A stretch of 64,000 nt of DNA, taken from assembly GCF_016839145.1 (NCBI RefSeq), contig NZ_CP069303.1, positions 1,426,001 through 1,490,000 of the forward strand, given 5' to 3'. A program made the translations under genes and the position numbers. Shown one piece after another: positions 1 through 10,824 of this stretch (position 1 is the first letter of the stretch; each line of letters begins with the position of its first letter). Under the pieces are notes generated by a model. That model was not told where the DNA came from and did not search any database. It saw only the letters and a program-made list of their open reading frames with translations. This DNA comes from Shinella sp. PSBB067. GTDB lineage: Bacteria; Pseudomonadota; Alphaproteobacteria; Rhizobiales; Rhizobiaceae.

Positions 1-1009
1 GATTGAGCGGGATCTCGCGGTAACGGAACTCCGAGGCGACGTCGATCTCGACCGGCAGGCGCGCATAGCGTTCGAACCAGTACTTGCCGACGAGGCCCGC
101 CAGATAGGCGGTGCCGCAGGCGGAAATGGCAAGGCTCGGCACCCTGGCGAAATCGATGTCGCCGGCGACGGGTCGCACCGTCTGCGCAAGGAAATCGACA
201 TAGTGGCTGAGGGCATGGGAGATCGCCTCAGGTTGCTCATGGATCTCCTTCTCCATGAAGTGCCGGTGGTTGCCCTTGTCGATGAGATAGGCGGCGGCGG
301 AGGAAACCTGCCTTGCGCGCTCGACGCGATTGCCGTCGGCATCGAAGATGAAGGCGCCGTCGCGGCCGATCACCGCCCAGTCGCCGTCGACGAGATAGCT
401 GATCTCGTTGGTGAAGGGCGCGAGCGCGATGGCGTCGGAGCCGAGGAACATCTCGCCGCGGCCATGGCCGATGGCGAGCGGCGGACCGTTGCGCGCGGCC
501 ATGATGGTCGACGGATCGTCCTCGAAGAGCACGGCGAGCGCGTAGGCTCCGGTGACGCGCCGCAGCATGGCATGCATCGCCTCGCGGCGGCCGAGGCCTT
601 CGCGGCGATATTTCGCGATGAGCTGTGCGACGACCTCCGTATCGGTCTGCGTGGTGAACGTCGCGCCGCCGGCGACCAGCTCGTCCTTCAGCTCGGAGAA
701 ATTCTCGATGATGCCATTGTGCACGACGGCGACGCCGTCGACAAAATGCGGATGGGCGTTTCCTTCCGTCGGCGCGCCATGCGTCGCCCAGCGGGTATGG
801 GCAATGCCGATCGTGCCGGCCAGCGGCTCCTCCGAAAGGCGCTTTTCGAGGTTGAAAAGCTTGCCTTCGGCCCGGCGGCGGGCGAGCCTGCCGTCGACGA
901 CGGTGGCAACGCCGGCGGAATCGTAACCCCGGTATTCAAGGCGCTTCAGCGCATCGACGAGCCGACCCGCGACAGGCTGGTTTCCGACGATACCGACAAT
1001 TCCGCACAT
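1..1009 (-). CDS. glmS: Glutamine-fructose-6-phosphate aminotransferase (isomerizing), 3' end missing
   Basis: Makes glucosamine-6-phosphate from fructose-6-phosphate and glutamine, the entry step to UDP-GlcNAc for peptidoglycan and lipid A. The gene runs off the left edge, so only the first 336 codons are present. The protein begins MCGIVGIVG; after Met removal Cys2 is the N-terminal nucleophile of the class II glutaminase domain, and RGYDSAG follows in the same domain. The last readable residues (ASEFRYREIPLN) belong to the first SIS sugar-isomerase domain. It lies 127 bp downstream of glmU on the same strand, the usual glmU-glmS pair. The start is fixed by the conserved Cys2. Confidence 0.96.
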   Translation of the reverse strand, partial: MCGIVGIVGNQPVAGRLVDALKRLEYRGYDSAGVATVVDGRLARRRAEGKLFNLEKRLSEEPLAGTIGIAHTRWATHGAPTEGNAHPHFVDGVAVVHNGIIENFSELKDELVAGGATFTTQTDTEVVAQLIAKYRREGLGRREAMHAMLRRVTGAYALAVLFEDDPSTIMAARNGPPLAIGHGRGEMFLGSDAIALAPFTNEISYLVDGDWAVIGRDGAFIFDADGNRVERARQVSSAAAYLIDKGNHRHFMEKEIHEQPEAISHALSHYVDFLAQTVRPVAGDIDFARVPSLAISACGTAYLAGLVGKYWFERYARLPVEIDVASEFRYREIPLN

Positions 1010-1136
1010 GGCGCGCTCCAATTCCTATCCGACGCATTTCATTGCGTTCTTTTCGTAGAGTTTTTTTCCTGCGGCGCAACATGGGCCCGCTCACTTTCGA
1101 TTGCAGGCGTTAACGTGGGCGCGCCCAATCGACGTG

Positions 1137-2516
1137 TTAGGGCGCCGGCTTCTTTTTCGCGTCCTTGATCGCCTGGTTGCGCGCACGGATCAGCGCCGCG
1201 CGGCCCTCCTTGTTCTCCTGCCGGGCGCGGCCGAAGGCGACGGCATCGTCGGGCACGTCGGCCGTGATCACGCTGCCCGAGGCGATATAGGCGCCGTCGC
1301 CGATGGAGACCGGGGCGACGAGCGCCGAATTGGAGCCGATGAAGGCGTCCGCGCCGATGCGCGTGACATGCTTGTTGATGCCGTCATAGTTGCAGGTGAT
1401 GGTGCCGGCACCGATGTTCGTGCGCGCGCCGATGAAGGCATCGCCGATATAGGTCAGATGGTTGACCTTGGCGCCCGCCCCGATCTCCGCCTTCTTCACC
1501 TCGCAGAAATTGCCGACCTTCGCGCCCTCGCCGAGATTGGCACCCGGCCGCAGGCGCGCATAGGGGCCGACCTCGGCGCCGGCCGAGACATGCGCGCCCT
1601 CGACATGCGAGAAGGAATGGATGACGGCGCCGCTCTCGACCGTCACGCCCGGCCCGAAGACGACGTTGGGCTCGATGGTCACGTCGCGGCCGATCTCGGT
1701 ATCATAGGCGAGGAACACGGTTTCCGGCGCGATCATCGAAACGCCGTCGAGCATCATCTCGTGCCGGCGGCGCTGCTGCCAGAGCCGTTCGATGACGGCA
1801 AGTTCGGCGCGCGTGTTGCAGCCGGTCAGTTCCTCCTCGGGCGCCTCCACGGCGACCGCCCGGCCGCCCGCCGCGCGCACCACCTCGACGATGTCAGTGA
1901 GATAATATTCGCCCTTGGCGTTGCTGTTGCCGATCCGGCCGATGAGGTCGAGCGCCTTGCGCCCGTCGATGGCCATCAGCCCGCCGTTGCAATAGGTGAT
2001 GGCGCGCTCGGCCTCGCTGGCATCCTTGTGCTCGCGGATGGCCACAAGCTCGCCATTCTCGACGATCAGCCGGCCGTAGCCCGTCGGATCGGCCGTCTCG
2101 AAGCCGATCACGACAACGTCGGCGCCCGCCGCGAGGCCTTCGCGCGCGGCGACCAGCGGTGCCTCGGTGATGAGCGGCGTATCGCCGAAGACGACGAGCA
2201 CGTCGTCGTATCCCCTGGCGATCGCTTCACGCGCAGCAAGCACCGCATGGGCCGTGCCGAGCCGTTCGGTCTGGATATGGACGGAACTGCTGACCGCCGC
2301 GTTCCGCGCCGCAGCCTCGACCTTCTCCGCGTCGCGGCCGAGCACCAGCGCGATGTCGGAAATGCCGGCCCTGGCAAGGGCGTCGACCACATGCGCGATC
2401 ATCGGCCGGCCGGCGACCGGGTGCAGCACCTTCGACTGCGAGGACTTCATCCGCGTGCTCTCGCCCGCGGCCAGGATGACGGCCAGGCAGTTGCGCTTCG
2501 TCCTGTCTGCGGTCAT
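1137..2516 (-). CDS. glmU: Bifunctional UDP-N-acetylglucosamine pyrophosphorylase / glucosamine-1-phosphate N-acetyltransferase
   Basis: Acetylates glucosamine-1-phosphate and then uridylylates it to UDP-GlcNAc, the shared precursor of peptidoglycan and lipid A. It has 459 residues, normal for the family. The N-terminal nucleotidyltransferase domain (about 1-230) carries [11 protein letters not shown] and the VVFGDTPLI segment with the metal-binding Asp. The C-terminal half is a left-handed beta-helix of hexapeptide repeats and includes [11 protein letters not shown], next to the acetyltransferase active site. It is probably co-transcribed with glmS downstream. The transporter gene on its other side is also on the minus strand, 80 bp upstream. 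Confidence 0.97.
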   Translation of the reverse strand: MTADRTKRNCLAVILAAGESTRMKSSQSKVLHPVAGRPMIAHVVDALARAGISDIALVLGRDAEKVEAAARNAAVSSSVHIQTERLGTAHAVLAAREAIARGYDDVLVVFGDTPLITEAPLVAAREGLAAGADVVVIGFETADPTGYGRLIVENGELVAIREHKDASEAERAITYCNGGLMAIDGRKALDLIGRIGNSNAKGEYYLTDIVEVVRAAGGRAVAVEAPEEELTGCNTRAELAVIERLWQQRRRHEMMLDGVSMIAPETVFLAYDTEIGRDVTIEPNVVFGPGVTVESGAVIHSFSHVEGAHVSAGAEVGPYARLRPGANLGEGAKVGNFCEVKKAEIGAGAKVNHLTYIGDAFIGARTNIGAGTITCNYDGINKHVTRIGADAFIGSNSALVAPVSIGDGAYIASGSVITADVPDDAVAFGRARQENKEGRAALIRARNQAIKDAKKKPAP

Positions 2517-2596
2517 GGGAATCCCTCGTTCACCCGTCTTCGACGCCGTTCCTTAGCAAAAAGGCGCGGCCGGAGACAAAGGGATTTCTCCGCGCC

Positions 2597-4246
2597 TCAG
2601 TTCGACTTGCTGCGCAGGCGGCTTTCCGTCAGCAGGCCGTTCTCGTCGAGGATCGGATAGGCGACGGAAACGAGATGCGCGTTGACGCGCTTGAGGTCGC
2701 GCAGCATGTCGAGATGCAGCGAGCTCGTCTGGAGGCTGTCGAGCCGTCCGTCGCGCAGCCGCTCCAGATGCCGCTCGGAAGACTGTTTCTCCATGCGCCG
2801 CACATCGACCTTCACCTCCATGAGCTGGCGGGCAAGGCCGGCATCGCGCGTGACGAAGATCGTCTGGGCGATGCGCAGGTTCTCGATCGTCAGGTTGAAG
2901 AGGTTGTCGAGTTCCTTGTAGCCGTCGTCGGAGAATTTCAGCCCGTTGACGATCTTCTTGCGCACCTGCTCCTGCAGCCCCTTCTCGATGATGTCGCCGA
3001 CATGCTCGAGATTGATGGCATAGTCGATGATGACGATCGAGCGGGCCGCGCATTCGCCGCTGACGCCCTGGCGGCCGAGGCGGGAGAGATAGATCTTCAC
3101 CTCCTGCTGCAGGGTGTCGACCTGCCGCTCCAGTTCGCCGATGTCCTTCATGGGCGCAAGGTTGTTGTCGTTGAAGGCGCGCATCGTGCGGATGAGCATG
3201 GCCTCGATGAGATCACCGACGCGCAGGACCTCGCGCGTTGCGCCGGACAGCGCGACGACCGGGGTCGAAAGCGCCGAATCGTCGAGATATTTCGGCCCGT
3301 TGTCCTCGGGCTTCTCCTCCGGAACGAGCTTTTCCATGAGCCGCGAGAGCGGCCCCGAAAGCGGCCACATGATCAGCGCGACGACGATGTTGAACGCAAG
3401 ATGCACGTCGACCGGCAGCTTGGCGGCCGGAACGGGCAGCATGGCGAGGAGGTCCGCGACCTGACCCGCGAAGGGCAGCACCGCAAGGCACCCCACCCCG
3501 CGCACGAGGAGGTTGCCGAGCGTCACGCGGCGGGCGGACGCGGCGGCTTTCAGCGTCGCGATGACGGGCGGCACGGCCCCGCCGAGATTGGCGCCGAGCA
3601 CGAGGATGACCGTCAGCGCCGGCGACAGGATGCCCATCGCCGTCAGCGACAGGATGAGCACGACCACCGCGAGGCTGGAGGAGGAGATGATGGCGAGCAC
3701 GGTCGAGAAGGCGAGCGCGGCGGGCCATGCGTCGCCCAGGAGCGTCAGGAAGGCGGCGAGCGCCGGCGACTGGCGCATCGGCTCCGTCGCAAGGCTCAGG
3801 AGATGCAGCGAAAGCAGCATCAGGCCGATGCCAACGAGCGCCGAGCCGAGGCCCTGCCGGGCGGACGAGCCGGACGATTTGTAGAACAGCACGCCGACGA
3901 GGATGATGAAGGGCGAGATCGATTCGATGCCGGTCGCCACCAGCCAGGCCGTGACGGCCGTGCCGACATTCGCGCCGAGCAGCACGATCTGCGCCATGCG
4001 CGCCCGCACGAGGTTCTTTTCCACGAAGGAGGCGATCATCAGCGCGGTCGCGGTCGAGCTCTGCAGCGCGACGGTGGCGACGAAACCGGCGAAGAAGGAG
4101 CGGAACGGACCGCGCGTGCCGAGCGCCAGCCCGGAGCGCAGCTTGACGCCGAAGGCCCGCGTCATGCCGTCCTTCACCAGCGCGAGGCCGAAAAGCAGAA
4201 GCGCCACCGCACCGAAAAGGTTGATCATGACGATCGTGGATTCCAC
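2597..4246 (-). CDS. Na+/phosphate cotransporter family protein with C-terminal PhoU-like domain
   Basis: Inner-membrane sodium-dependent phosphate transporter of the NptA/YjbB type. The first 310 residues or so hold many hydrophobic segments and two QSS-like substrate motifs (ALQSSTATALM and a second region around IISSSSLAVVV). The last 200 residues are helical and PhoU-like, as in YjbB. A GAGGAGG ribosome-binding site at 4253-4259 sits six bases before a GTG at 4246, so I take that GTG as the start (549 aa). The frame stays open to 4273, and an internal ATG lies at 4228. The transport direction cannot be told from sequence; related proteins are implicated in phosphate export. Confidence 0.9.
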   Translation of the reverse strand: MESTIVMINLFGAVALLLFGLALVKDGMTRAFGVKLRSGLALGTRGPFRSFFAGFVATVALQSSTATALMIASFVEKNLVRARMAQIVLLGANVGTAVTAWLVATGIESISPFIILVGVLFYKSSGSSARQGLGSALVGIGLMLLSLHLLSLATEPMRQSPALAAFLTLLGDAWPAALAFSTVLAIISSSSLAVVVLILSLTAMGILSPALTVILVLGANLGGAVPPVIATLKAAASARRVTLGNLLVRGVGCLAVLPFAGQVADLLAMLPVPAAKLPVDVHLAFNIVVALIMWPLSGPLSRLMEKLVPEEKPEDNGPKYLDDSALSTPVVALSGATREVLRVGDLIEAMLIRTMRAFNDNNLAPMKDIGELERQVDTLQQEVKIYLSRLGRQGVSGECAARSIVIIDYAINLEHVGDIIEKGLQEQVRKKIVNGLKFSDDGYKELDNLFNLTIENLRIAQTIFVTRDAGLARQLMEVKVDVRRMEKQSSERHLERLRDGRLDSLQTSSLHLDMLRDLKRVNAHLVSVAYPILDENGLLTESRLRSKSN

Positions 4247-4529
4247 GTCTTGCCTCCTCACGGCCCCAAACAACGATCGGACTCACCGGAACGATCCCGC
4301 ATCCGAACATGAATTTTCAAATTATGACAGCTGAATTCAGCCGGAATATGCCAATAATTTCAGAAATTTTTCATTTGCCGGCAAAAGAAATCGGCGCTTT
4401 CCGACCGATTTGCGGCAGGCGTGTTTTTTGCCCCGCATCGCGCGCACGCTGCGCACTTCAATTCCCGCGAACTTTCCGTTAAGAGACGATCTCCGGCCGC
4501 ATGGCCGCCGACATGAGGAAAGTTAGACG

Positions 4530-6425
4530 ATGCTCGATGCCTTGAGAAGCGCCGCCCAGACCTGGGTGGCAAAAGCCCTGCTGATCGTTCTGGTCGGTTC
4601 CTTCGCGGTCTGGGGCGTTTCGAGCTCGATCGTCACGGGCGGGTCGAATGCCGTGGTCACCGTCGGCGACGTCAAGGTCTCGCCGACCGACTTCCGCCTC
4701 GCCTACGAGCGCCAGGTCGCGACCATGTCGCAGCGCTTCGGCATGCGGCTCAACGCCGAGCAGGCCCGCGCCTTCGGCGTCGAGAACCAGGTCTTCGCCG
4801 AACTCGTGGCGGGCGCCGCGCTCGACCAGCTCTCGCGCGACATGAACCTCGGCCTCTCGGAAGGCCGCCTCGCCCGCCTGATCGCCGACGACCCGGCCTT
4901 CCGCGGCGTCAACGGCCAGTTCGACCGCACGGCCTTCTCGGCCATCCTGCGCAATGCGGGCCTGCGCGAGAACGACTACATCAACAACCGCAGCCAGGTC
5001 GCCATCCGCACCCAGGTCGTGGAAGCCGTTTCCGATGGCTACAAGGCCCCCGACGTGCTGACCGGTGCGCTGCGCCAGTACCGCAACGAGGCGCGCACCA
5101 TCGATTACCTGTTGCTCAGCAACGCCAATATCGACCCCGTGAAGGCGCCCGGCGACGATGTGCTCGCCCCCTGGTTCGAACAGAACAAGGCGAAGTACCG
5201 CGCGCCGGAATACCGCAAGTTCGTCTATGTCTCGCTGGAGCCGAAGGACATCGTCGAGACCGCCGCCATCACCGAGGATTCGCTGAAGGCCGAATATGAG
5301 CGGGTCAAGCAGAAGTACAGCACGCCCGCCACGCGCACCATCGAGCAACTGACCTTCAAGGACCGCGCCGCCGCGGACGCCGCTGCCGCCAAGCTCGCCG
5401 CCGGCACCGCCACCTTCGACGCGCTGATCGCCGAGGAAGGCAAGACCGCGGCCGACGTCCTGCTCGGTGACTTCACCAGGGACAACGTTCCCGACCAGAA
5501 GCTCGCCGATCCCGCCTTCGCCGTTCCCGCCGACGGCGGCACGACCCCGGTCATCGACGGCACCTTCGGCCCGATCATCCTGCGCGTGACGAACATCCGC
5601 CCGGAAACGACGAAGACCTACGACGAGGTGAAGGAAGAGCTGCGCAACGAGCTTGCGCTCTCGGAAGCCGCGGACGGCATCCTCGCCGTGCACGACCGCC
5701 TGGAGGACAGCCGCGCCGAAGGCCTCAGCCTTGCCGATGCCGCCGCGAAGAACAACCTCAAGGCCGTGACGGTCGAGGCCGCGGATGCCCAGGGCAACGA
5801 CCCGAAGGGCGAGGAGATCGCCGGCCTTCCGGACGAAACCGCCCTGCTCGGCGAGGTCTTCAAGACCGATGTCGGCATGGAAACCTCGCCGATCAATGTC
5901 GGCCGAGAGGGCTACGCCTGGTACGACGTGCTCGACGTGCTGCCGGAGCGCGACCGCACGCTCGACGAGGTGCGCGACCGTGTCGTTGCCGACTGGACCG
6001 CAGAGCAGCAGCGCCAGACCCTTGCCAGGAAAGCCGAGGAACTGGCCGGGCGCGTGCGCAAGGGCGACGCGCTTGCCGCGATCGCGGACGAGCTCGGCAT
6101 GGCCGTCGAGAACAAGGCCGGCCTCCACCGCGGCGCGCAGGACCCGGTGCTGAGCCCGGCGGCCGTCGCCGCGGCCTTTGCCGGCCCGCTCGGCCATGTC
6201 GCCGCCACGCCCGGCGTCGACGGCGAAGGCCAGATCCTGCTCAAGGTGACCGAGGTGAATGCGGATGCCGCCACCGACGCACTGTCGAACGACGAGCAGC
6301 AGATCCAGGCCGTCGCCCGCACCAGCGGCGACGACATCCTCGACCAGATGGTGAGCGCGCTGCAGACCACCTACGGCGTCTCCATCAACCGGTCGCTCGC
6401 CGAGCAGAGCATCGCGCGGCGCTAG
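4530..6425 (+). CDS. ppiD: PpiD/SurA-type periplasmic peptidyl-prolyl isomerase (parvulin family)
   Basis: Membrane-anchored folding factor for exported proteins, 631 aa. Residues 1-12 are cytoplasmic, about 13-35 form a single membrane anchor ([17 protein letters not shown]), and the rest is periplasmic. A SurA_N-like helical segment covers about 40-180, a parvulin-like region lies about 230-370, and a long helical C-terminal part follows. In rhizobia this gene is commonly found just upstream of trpDC. trpD begins 16 bp after the stop, so co-transcription is likely. Conservation of the parvulin active-site residues is not obvious, and many PpiD proteins are chaperones rather than isomerases. 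Confidence 0.88.
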   Translation: MLDALRSAAQTWVAKALLIVLVGSFAVWGVSSSIVTGGSNAVVTVGDVKVSPTDFRLAYERQVATMSQRFGMRLNAEQARAFGVENQVFAELVAGAALDQLSRDMNLGLSEGRLARLIADDPAFRGVNGQFDRTAFSAILRNAGLRENDYINNRSQVAIRTQVVEAVSDGYKAPDVLTGALRQYRNEARTIDYLLLSNANIDPVKAPGDDVLAPWFEQNKAKYRAPEYRKFVYVSLEPKDIVETAAITEDSLKAEYERVKQKYSTPATRTIEQLTFKDRAAADAAAAKLAAGTATFDALIAEEGKTAADVLLGDFTRDNVPDQKLADPAFAVPADGGTTPVIDGTFGPIILRVTNIRPETTKTYDEVKEELRNELALSEAADGILAVHDRLEDSRAEGLSLADAAAKNNLKAVTVEAADAQGNDPKGEEIAGLPDETALLGEVFKTDVGMETSPINVGREGYAWYDVLDVLPERDRTLDEVRDRVVADWTAEQQRQTLARKAEELAGRVRKGDALAAIADELGMAVENKAGLHRGAQDPVLSPAAVAAAFAGPLGHVAATPGVDGEGQILLKVTEVNADAATDALSNDEQQIQAVARTSGDDILDQMVSALQTTYGVSINRSLAEQSIARR

Positions 6426-6441
6426 GGGGGACGCAAACCGC

Positions 6442-7464
<1,023 letters not shown>

Positions 7465-7472
7465 GATTGGCC

Positions 7473-8288
7473 ATGACCGACATCCTCAGGAAGATCGAAG
7501 CCTACAAGCTGGAAGAGATCGCCGCCGTCAAGGCGCGCGTCGCCCCGGCCGAGCTTCGCGCCCGCATCCGCGATCAGGCGCCGCCGCGCGGCTTCTTCGC
7601 AAGCCTCAGGGACCGGAAGGCCGAAGGCCGATTCGGCCTCATCGCCGAGATCAAGAAGGCGAGCCCCTCCCGCGGCCTCATCCGACCGGATTTCGATCCG
7701 CCGGCGCTCGCCAGGGCCTATGAGGCGGGCGGGGCGGCCTGCCTCTCCGTGCTTACCGACACGCCGAGCTTCCAGGGCGCCCCGGAGTTCCTGACGGCCG
7801 CGCGCGAAGCCTGCGCCCTGCCCGCGCTGCGCAAGGACTTCATGTTCGACAGCTACCAGGTGCTGGAGGCGCGTGCCTGGGGCGCGGACTGCATCCTCCT
7901 CATCATGGCCTCGCTTGGCGACGATGCCGCGAAGATGCTGGAGGACGCCGCCTTCTCACTCGGCATGGACGTGCTGATCGAGGTGCATGACGAGGCGGAG
8001 ATGGAACGGGCGCTGAAGCTGAAATCCAAGCTCGTCGGCGTCAACAACCGGAACCTGCGCACCTTCGAGGTGGATCTCGCCGTTTCGGAAAAGCTCGCCG
8101 GCATGGTGCCGGAGGACCGGTTGCTCGTCGGCGAAAGCGGCATCTTCACCCATGCCGATTGCATGCGCCTTGGCAAGGTCGGCATTTCCACCTTCCTCGT
8201 CGGCGAAAGCCTGATGCGCAAGGACGACGTGACGGCCGCCACGCGCGAGCTCCTGACCGGCGACGCCGGCGTTCTGGCGGCGGAATGA
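7473..8288 (+). CDS. trpC: Indole-3-glycerol phosphate synthase
   Basis: Converts carboxyphenylamino-deoxyribulose phosphate to indole-3-glycerol phosphate. This is a 271-residue TIM barrel with the hallmark segments [35 protein letters not shown] and VGESGI, which carry the catalytic Lys and Glu residues. The frame is open far upstream inside trpD, but the ATG at 7473 gives the normal N-terminus [12 protein letters not shown]. Its stop TGA overlaps the moaC start (ATGATG), implying translational coupling. No trpF fusion is present. Confidence 0.97.
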   Translation: MTDILRKIEAYKLEEIAAVKARVAPAELRARIRDQAPPRGFFASLRDRKAEGRFGLIAEIKKASPSRGLIRPDFDPPALARAYEAGGAACLSVLTDTPSFQGAPEFLTAAREACALPALRKDFMFDSYQVLEARAWGADCILLIMASLGDDAAKMLEDAAFSLGMDVLIEVHDEAEMERALKLKSKLVGVNNRNLRTFEVDLAVSEKLAGMVPEDRLLVGESGIFTHADCMRLGKVGISTFLVGESLMRKDDVTAATRELLTGDAGVLAAE

Positions 8289-8782
8289 TGGCCGGGGAAA
8301 GCCTTACGCTCACCCATATCGGCGCCTCGGGCGAGGCCAACATGGTGGATGTCGGCGACAAGGCCGAGACGGTGCGCATCGCCGTCGCCGAAGGTTTCAT
8401 CCGCATGGCGCCGGCCACCCTCGACCTCATCCTCAAGGGCGACGCGAAGAAGGGCGACGTGATCGGCGCGGCGCGCCTTGCCGGCATCATGGCCGCCAAG
8501 CAGACGGCGAACCTCATTCCCCTCTGCCACCCGCTGATGCTGACCAAGGTGGCCGTCGACATCCGCGAGGACCACGCGCTGCCGGGCCTGCGCGTCGAGG
8601 CCATGGCGAAGCTCACCGGCCGCACCGGCGTCGAGATGGAGGCGCTGACGGCCGTCAGCGTCGCCTGCCTCACCGTCTACGACATGGCCAAGGCCGCCGA
8701 CCGCGAGATGGAGATCGGCGGCGTGCGCCTGCGCGAGAAATCCGGCGGCCGCTCCGGCGATTACAAGCGCGGAGACGCCTGA
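8285..8782 (+). CDS. moaC: Cyclic pyranopterin monophosphate synthase MoaC
   Basis: Works with MoaA to turn GTP into cyclic pyranopterin monophosphate, the first stage of molybdenum cofactor synthesis. It is 165 aa from the ATG at 8285; a second ATG at 8288 would remove one residue. Family motifs are visible: [14 protein letters not shown] at the N-terminus, the [13 protein letters not shown] active-site segment, and [17 protein letters not shown] near the end. It overlaps trpC by ATGA and moeA by TGATG, so it is translated as part of the trp-moa run. Confidence 0.96.
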   Translation: MMAGESLTLTHIGASGEANMVDVGDKAETVRIAVAEGFIRMAPATLDLILKGDAKKGDVIGAARLAGIMAAKQTANLIPLCHPLMLTKVAVDIREDHALPGLRVEAMAKLTGRTGVEMEALTAVSVACLTVYDMAKAADREMEIGGVRLREKSGGRSGDYKRGDA

Positions 8783-10005
8783 TGTCCCTCCTGCCCGTCG
8801 CGGACGCCCTCGACCGCCTGCTTTCCGCCGCGCAGCCGACAGTGCGGACGGAGACGGTAAGCCTGCGGGACGCCGAGGGCCGCGTGCTCGCCGCAGACCT
8901 CGCCGCCCGCCTCACCCAGCCGCCCTTCGACAATTCCGCCATGGACGGCTACGCCGTGCGCCATGCCGACATCGCCGAACTGGGCTCCATCCTCAAGGTC
9001 GTCGGCACCTCCTCCGCCGGCCACGCCTTCGAAGGCACCGCAGGTCCCGGCGAGGCCGTGCGCATCTTCACCGGCGCGCCCCTGCCCGCCTTCGCCGATA
9101 CGGTCCTTCTCCAGGAGGACGCGGAGCGGCTGGAGAACGGCCGCATCCGCACCACCTTCCTCACCCCGGAAGGCCGCCACATCCGTCCCCGCGGACAGGA
9201 TTTCTCCGAAGGCGAGGTCGTGCTGCATGCCGGCGACATGCTCGATCCCGGCCGCCTGACCGTCGCCGCCGCGATGAACCATGCGGAACTGACCGTCTAT
9301 GCCCGCCCCCGCATCGCGGTGCTGGCGACAGGCGACGAGCTCGTCCCGCCGGGCACCCGGCCGGGTGCAAGCCAGATCATCGCCTCCAACACCTACGGCG
9401 TCTCGGCCATCGCCCGTAAAGCCGGCGCGGAGGTCATCGACCTCGGCATCGTCGAAGACGACAGGCAGGCGATCCTGGAAGCCGTGCGCAAGGCGCTGGC
9501 GCTCGACATCGACGTGCTCGTGACGCTCGGCGGCGCCTCCGTCGGCGATTTCGACCTCGTCCAGCCCGTCCTCGGCGAGGCCGGCATGGCGCTCGATTTC
9601 TGGCGCATCGCCATGCGGCCCGGAAAGCCGCTGATGGTCGGCCGCCTTGGCGCCATCCAGGTCGTCGGCCTTCCCGGCAATCCCGTCTCGAGCCTCGTCT
9701 GCTCGCTGCTCTTCCTGGAACCGCTTGTCCGCCGCCTCGCCCGCCTTCCGGCGAAAAGCCGGCTGCGCAGCGCCGTCGCCGCCGTGCCGGTCCGGGAAAA
9801 CGATCACCGCCAGGACCATATCCGCGCCCGGATCGACCGCGGACCTGCCGGCGAGCTCCGCGTGACGCCCTTCGACAAGCAGGATTCCTCGATGATGAAG
9901 ACCTTCGCGCAATCCGAAGGCCTCCTTGTCCGCCTGCCGCATGCGCCGGCCCTTGAGGCGGGCGCGGCCTGCGAGGTCCTGCTCCTGCGCGAACCCGCTG
10001 TTTGA
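8782..10005 (+). CDS. moeA: Molybdopterin molybdenumtransferase MoeA
   Basis: Inserts molybdate into adenylylated molybdopterin to finish molybdenum cofactor. It is 407 aa, the usual length. Motifs include FDNSAMDGYAV near residue 50, LATGDELVPPG at the start of the MPT-binding domain, TLGGASVGDFD and VVGLPGNPVSS. Its ATG overlaps the moaC stop. Ninety-three bases separate it from lexA, and that gap holds the SOS box controlling lexA. Confidence 0.96.
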   Translation: MSLLPVADALDRLLSAAQPTVRTETVSLRDAEGRVLAADLAARLTQPPFDNSAMDGYAVRHADIAELGSILKVVGTSSAGHAFEGTAGPGEAVRIFTGAPLPAFADTVLLQEDAERLENGRIRTTFLTPEGRHIRPRGQDFSEGEVVLHAGDMLDPGRLTVAAAMNHAELTVYARPRIAVLATGDELVPPGTRPGASQIIASNTYGVSAIARKAGAEVIDLGIVEDDRQAILEAVRKALALDIDVLVTLGGASVGDFDLVQPVLGEAGMALDFWRIAMRPGKPLMVGRLGAIQVVGLPGNPVSSLVCSLLFLEPLVRRLARLPAKSRLRSAVAAVPVRENDHRQDHIRARIDRGPAGELRVTPFDKQDSSMMKTFAQSEGLLVRLPHAPALEAGAACEVLLLREPAV

Positions 10006-10035
10006 GCAGCATTATTGTTTCACCGGCCCCTTGCG

Positions 10036-10050
10036 GAACACATATGGAAC
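10036..10050 (-). promoter_or_regulatory. SOS box (LexA operator) of lexA
   Basis: GAAC-N7-GAAC (GAACACATATGGAAC), which reads GTTC-N7-GTTC on the other strand, the direct-repeat LexA operator of alphaproteobacteria. It lies 49 bp before the lexA ATG, where it would let LexA repress itself. A second, imperfect copy (GTTC-N7-GTTT) follows at 10062-10076 in the opposite orientation. Confidence 0.88.
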
Positions 10051-10061
10051 AGATAGTGTCT

Positions 10062-10076
10062 GTTCTGGATTTGTTT
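10062..10076 (+). promoter_or_regulatory. Possible second, degenerate LexA half-matched box upstream of lexA
   Basis: GTTCTGGATTTGTTT matches GTTC-N7-GTTC at seven of eight fixed positions. It lies 12 bases downstream of the perfect box and 22 bases before the lexA start. It may allow cooperative LexA binding or may be chance; footprinting would tell. Confidence 0.45.
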
Positions 10077-10098
10077 CACGATTCTCGGTGGAGAGACC

Positions 10099-10824
10099 AT
10101 GCTGACGCGCAAACAACAGGAACTCCTCCTCTTCATCCATGAGCGCATGAAGGAATCGGGCATTCCCCCGTCCTTCGACGAGATGAAGGACGCCCTGGAC
10201 CTCGCCTCCAAATCGGGCATCCACCGCCTCATCACGGCGCTGGAGGAACGCGGTTTCATCCGCCGCCTGCCCAACCGGGCGCGCGCGCTGGAGGTCATCA
10301 AGCTGCCCGAGGCCTATTCGCCGAGTCTGCAGCCCCGGCGCGGCTTCTCGCCCTCCGTCATCGAAGGCAGCCGCGGCAAGCCGCCCGCGCCGGCCGCCGC
10401 CCCGCCGCAGCGCAATGCTGCCCCGGCCGACATGCCCACGTCCGTATCGGTGCCCGTGATGGGCCGCATCGCCGCCGGCGTGCCGATCTCCGCCATCCAG
10501 AACAACACCCATGACATCACCGTGCCGGCCGAGATGATCGGCAACGGCGACCATTATGCGCTGGAAGTCCGGGGGGATTCGATGATCGAGGCCGGCATCC
10601 TCGACGGCGATACCGTCATCATCCGCAACACCAGCACCGCCAATCCCGGCGAGATCATCGTCGCGCTCGTCGACGAAGAGGAGGCGACGCTGAAGCGCTT
10701 CCGCCGCAAGGGTGCCTCCATCGCACTCGAAGCCGCCAATCCGGCCTACGAGACCCGCATCTTCGGGCCGGATCGCGTCAAGATCCAGGGCAAGCTCGTC
10801 GGCCTCATCCGTCGTTATCACTGA
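10099..10824 (+). CDS. lexA: SOS-response transcriptional repressor LexA
   Basis: Represses DNA-damage genes and is inactivated by RecA-stimulated self-cleavage. The protein has 241 residues, longer than the roughly 200 of E. coli LexA, as usual in rhizobia. The N-terminal winged helix (1-70) has the LexA DNA-binding signature near [15 protein letters not shown] Pro/Ala-rich linker (about 85-115) contains no obvious structure. The S24 peptidase domain carries the cleavage region [11 protein letters not shown], the catalytic Ser in GDSMIEAGI and the Lys in the EATLKRFRR stretch. Its 3' end overlaps the convergent comEC gene by 20 bp. Confidence 0.97.
   Translation: MLTRKQQELLLFIHERMKESGIPPSFDEMKDALDLASKSGIHRLITALEERGFIRRLPNRARALEVIKLPEAYSPSLQPRRGFSPSVIEGSRGKPPAPAAAPPQRNAAPADMPTSVSVPVMGRIAAGVPISAIQNNTHDITVPAEMIGNGDHYALEVRGDSMIEAGILDGDTVIIRNTSTANPGEIIVALVDEEEATLKRFRRKGASIALEAANPAYETRIFGPDRVKIQGKLVGLIRRYH

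Noticed and set aside
2675..4312. A 545-codon plus-strand frame opposite the phosphate transporter
   Set aside because: Very rich in His, Arg, Asp and Glu without structure, antisense to a good membrane protein gene with a GAGGAGG site.
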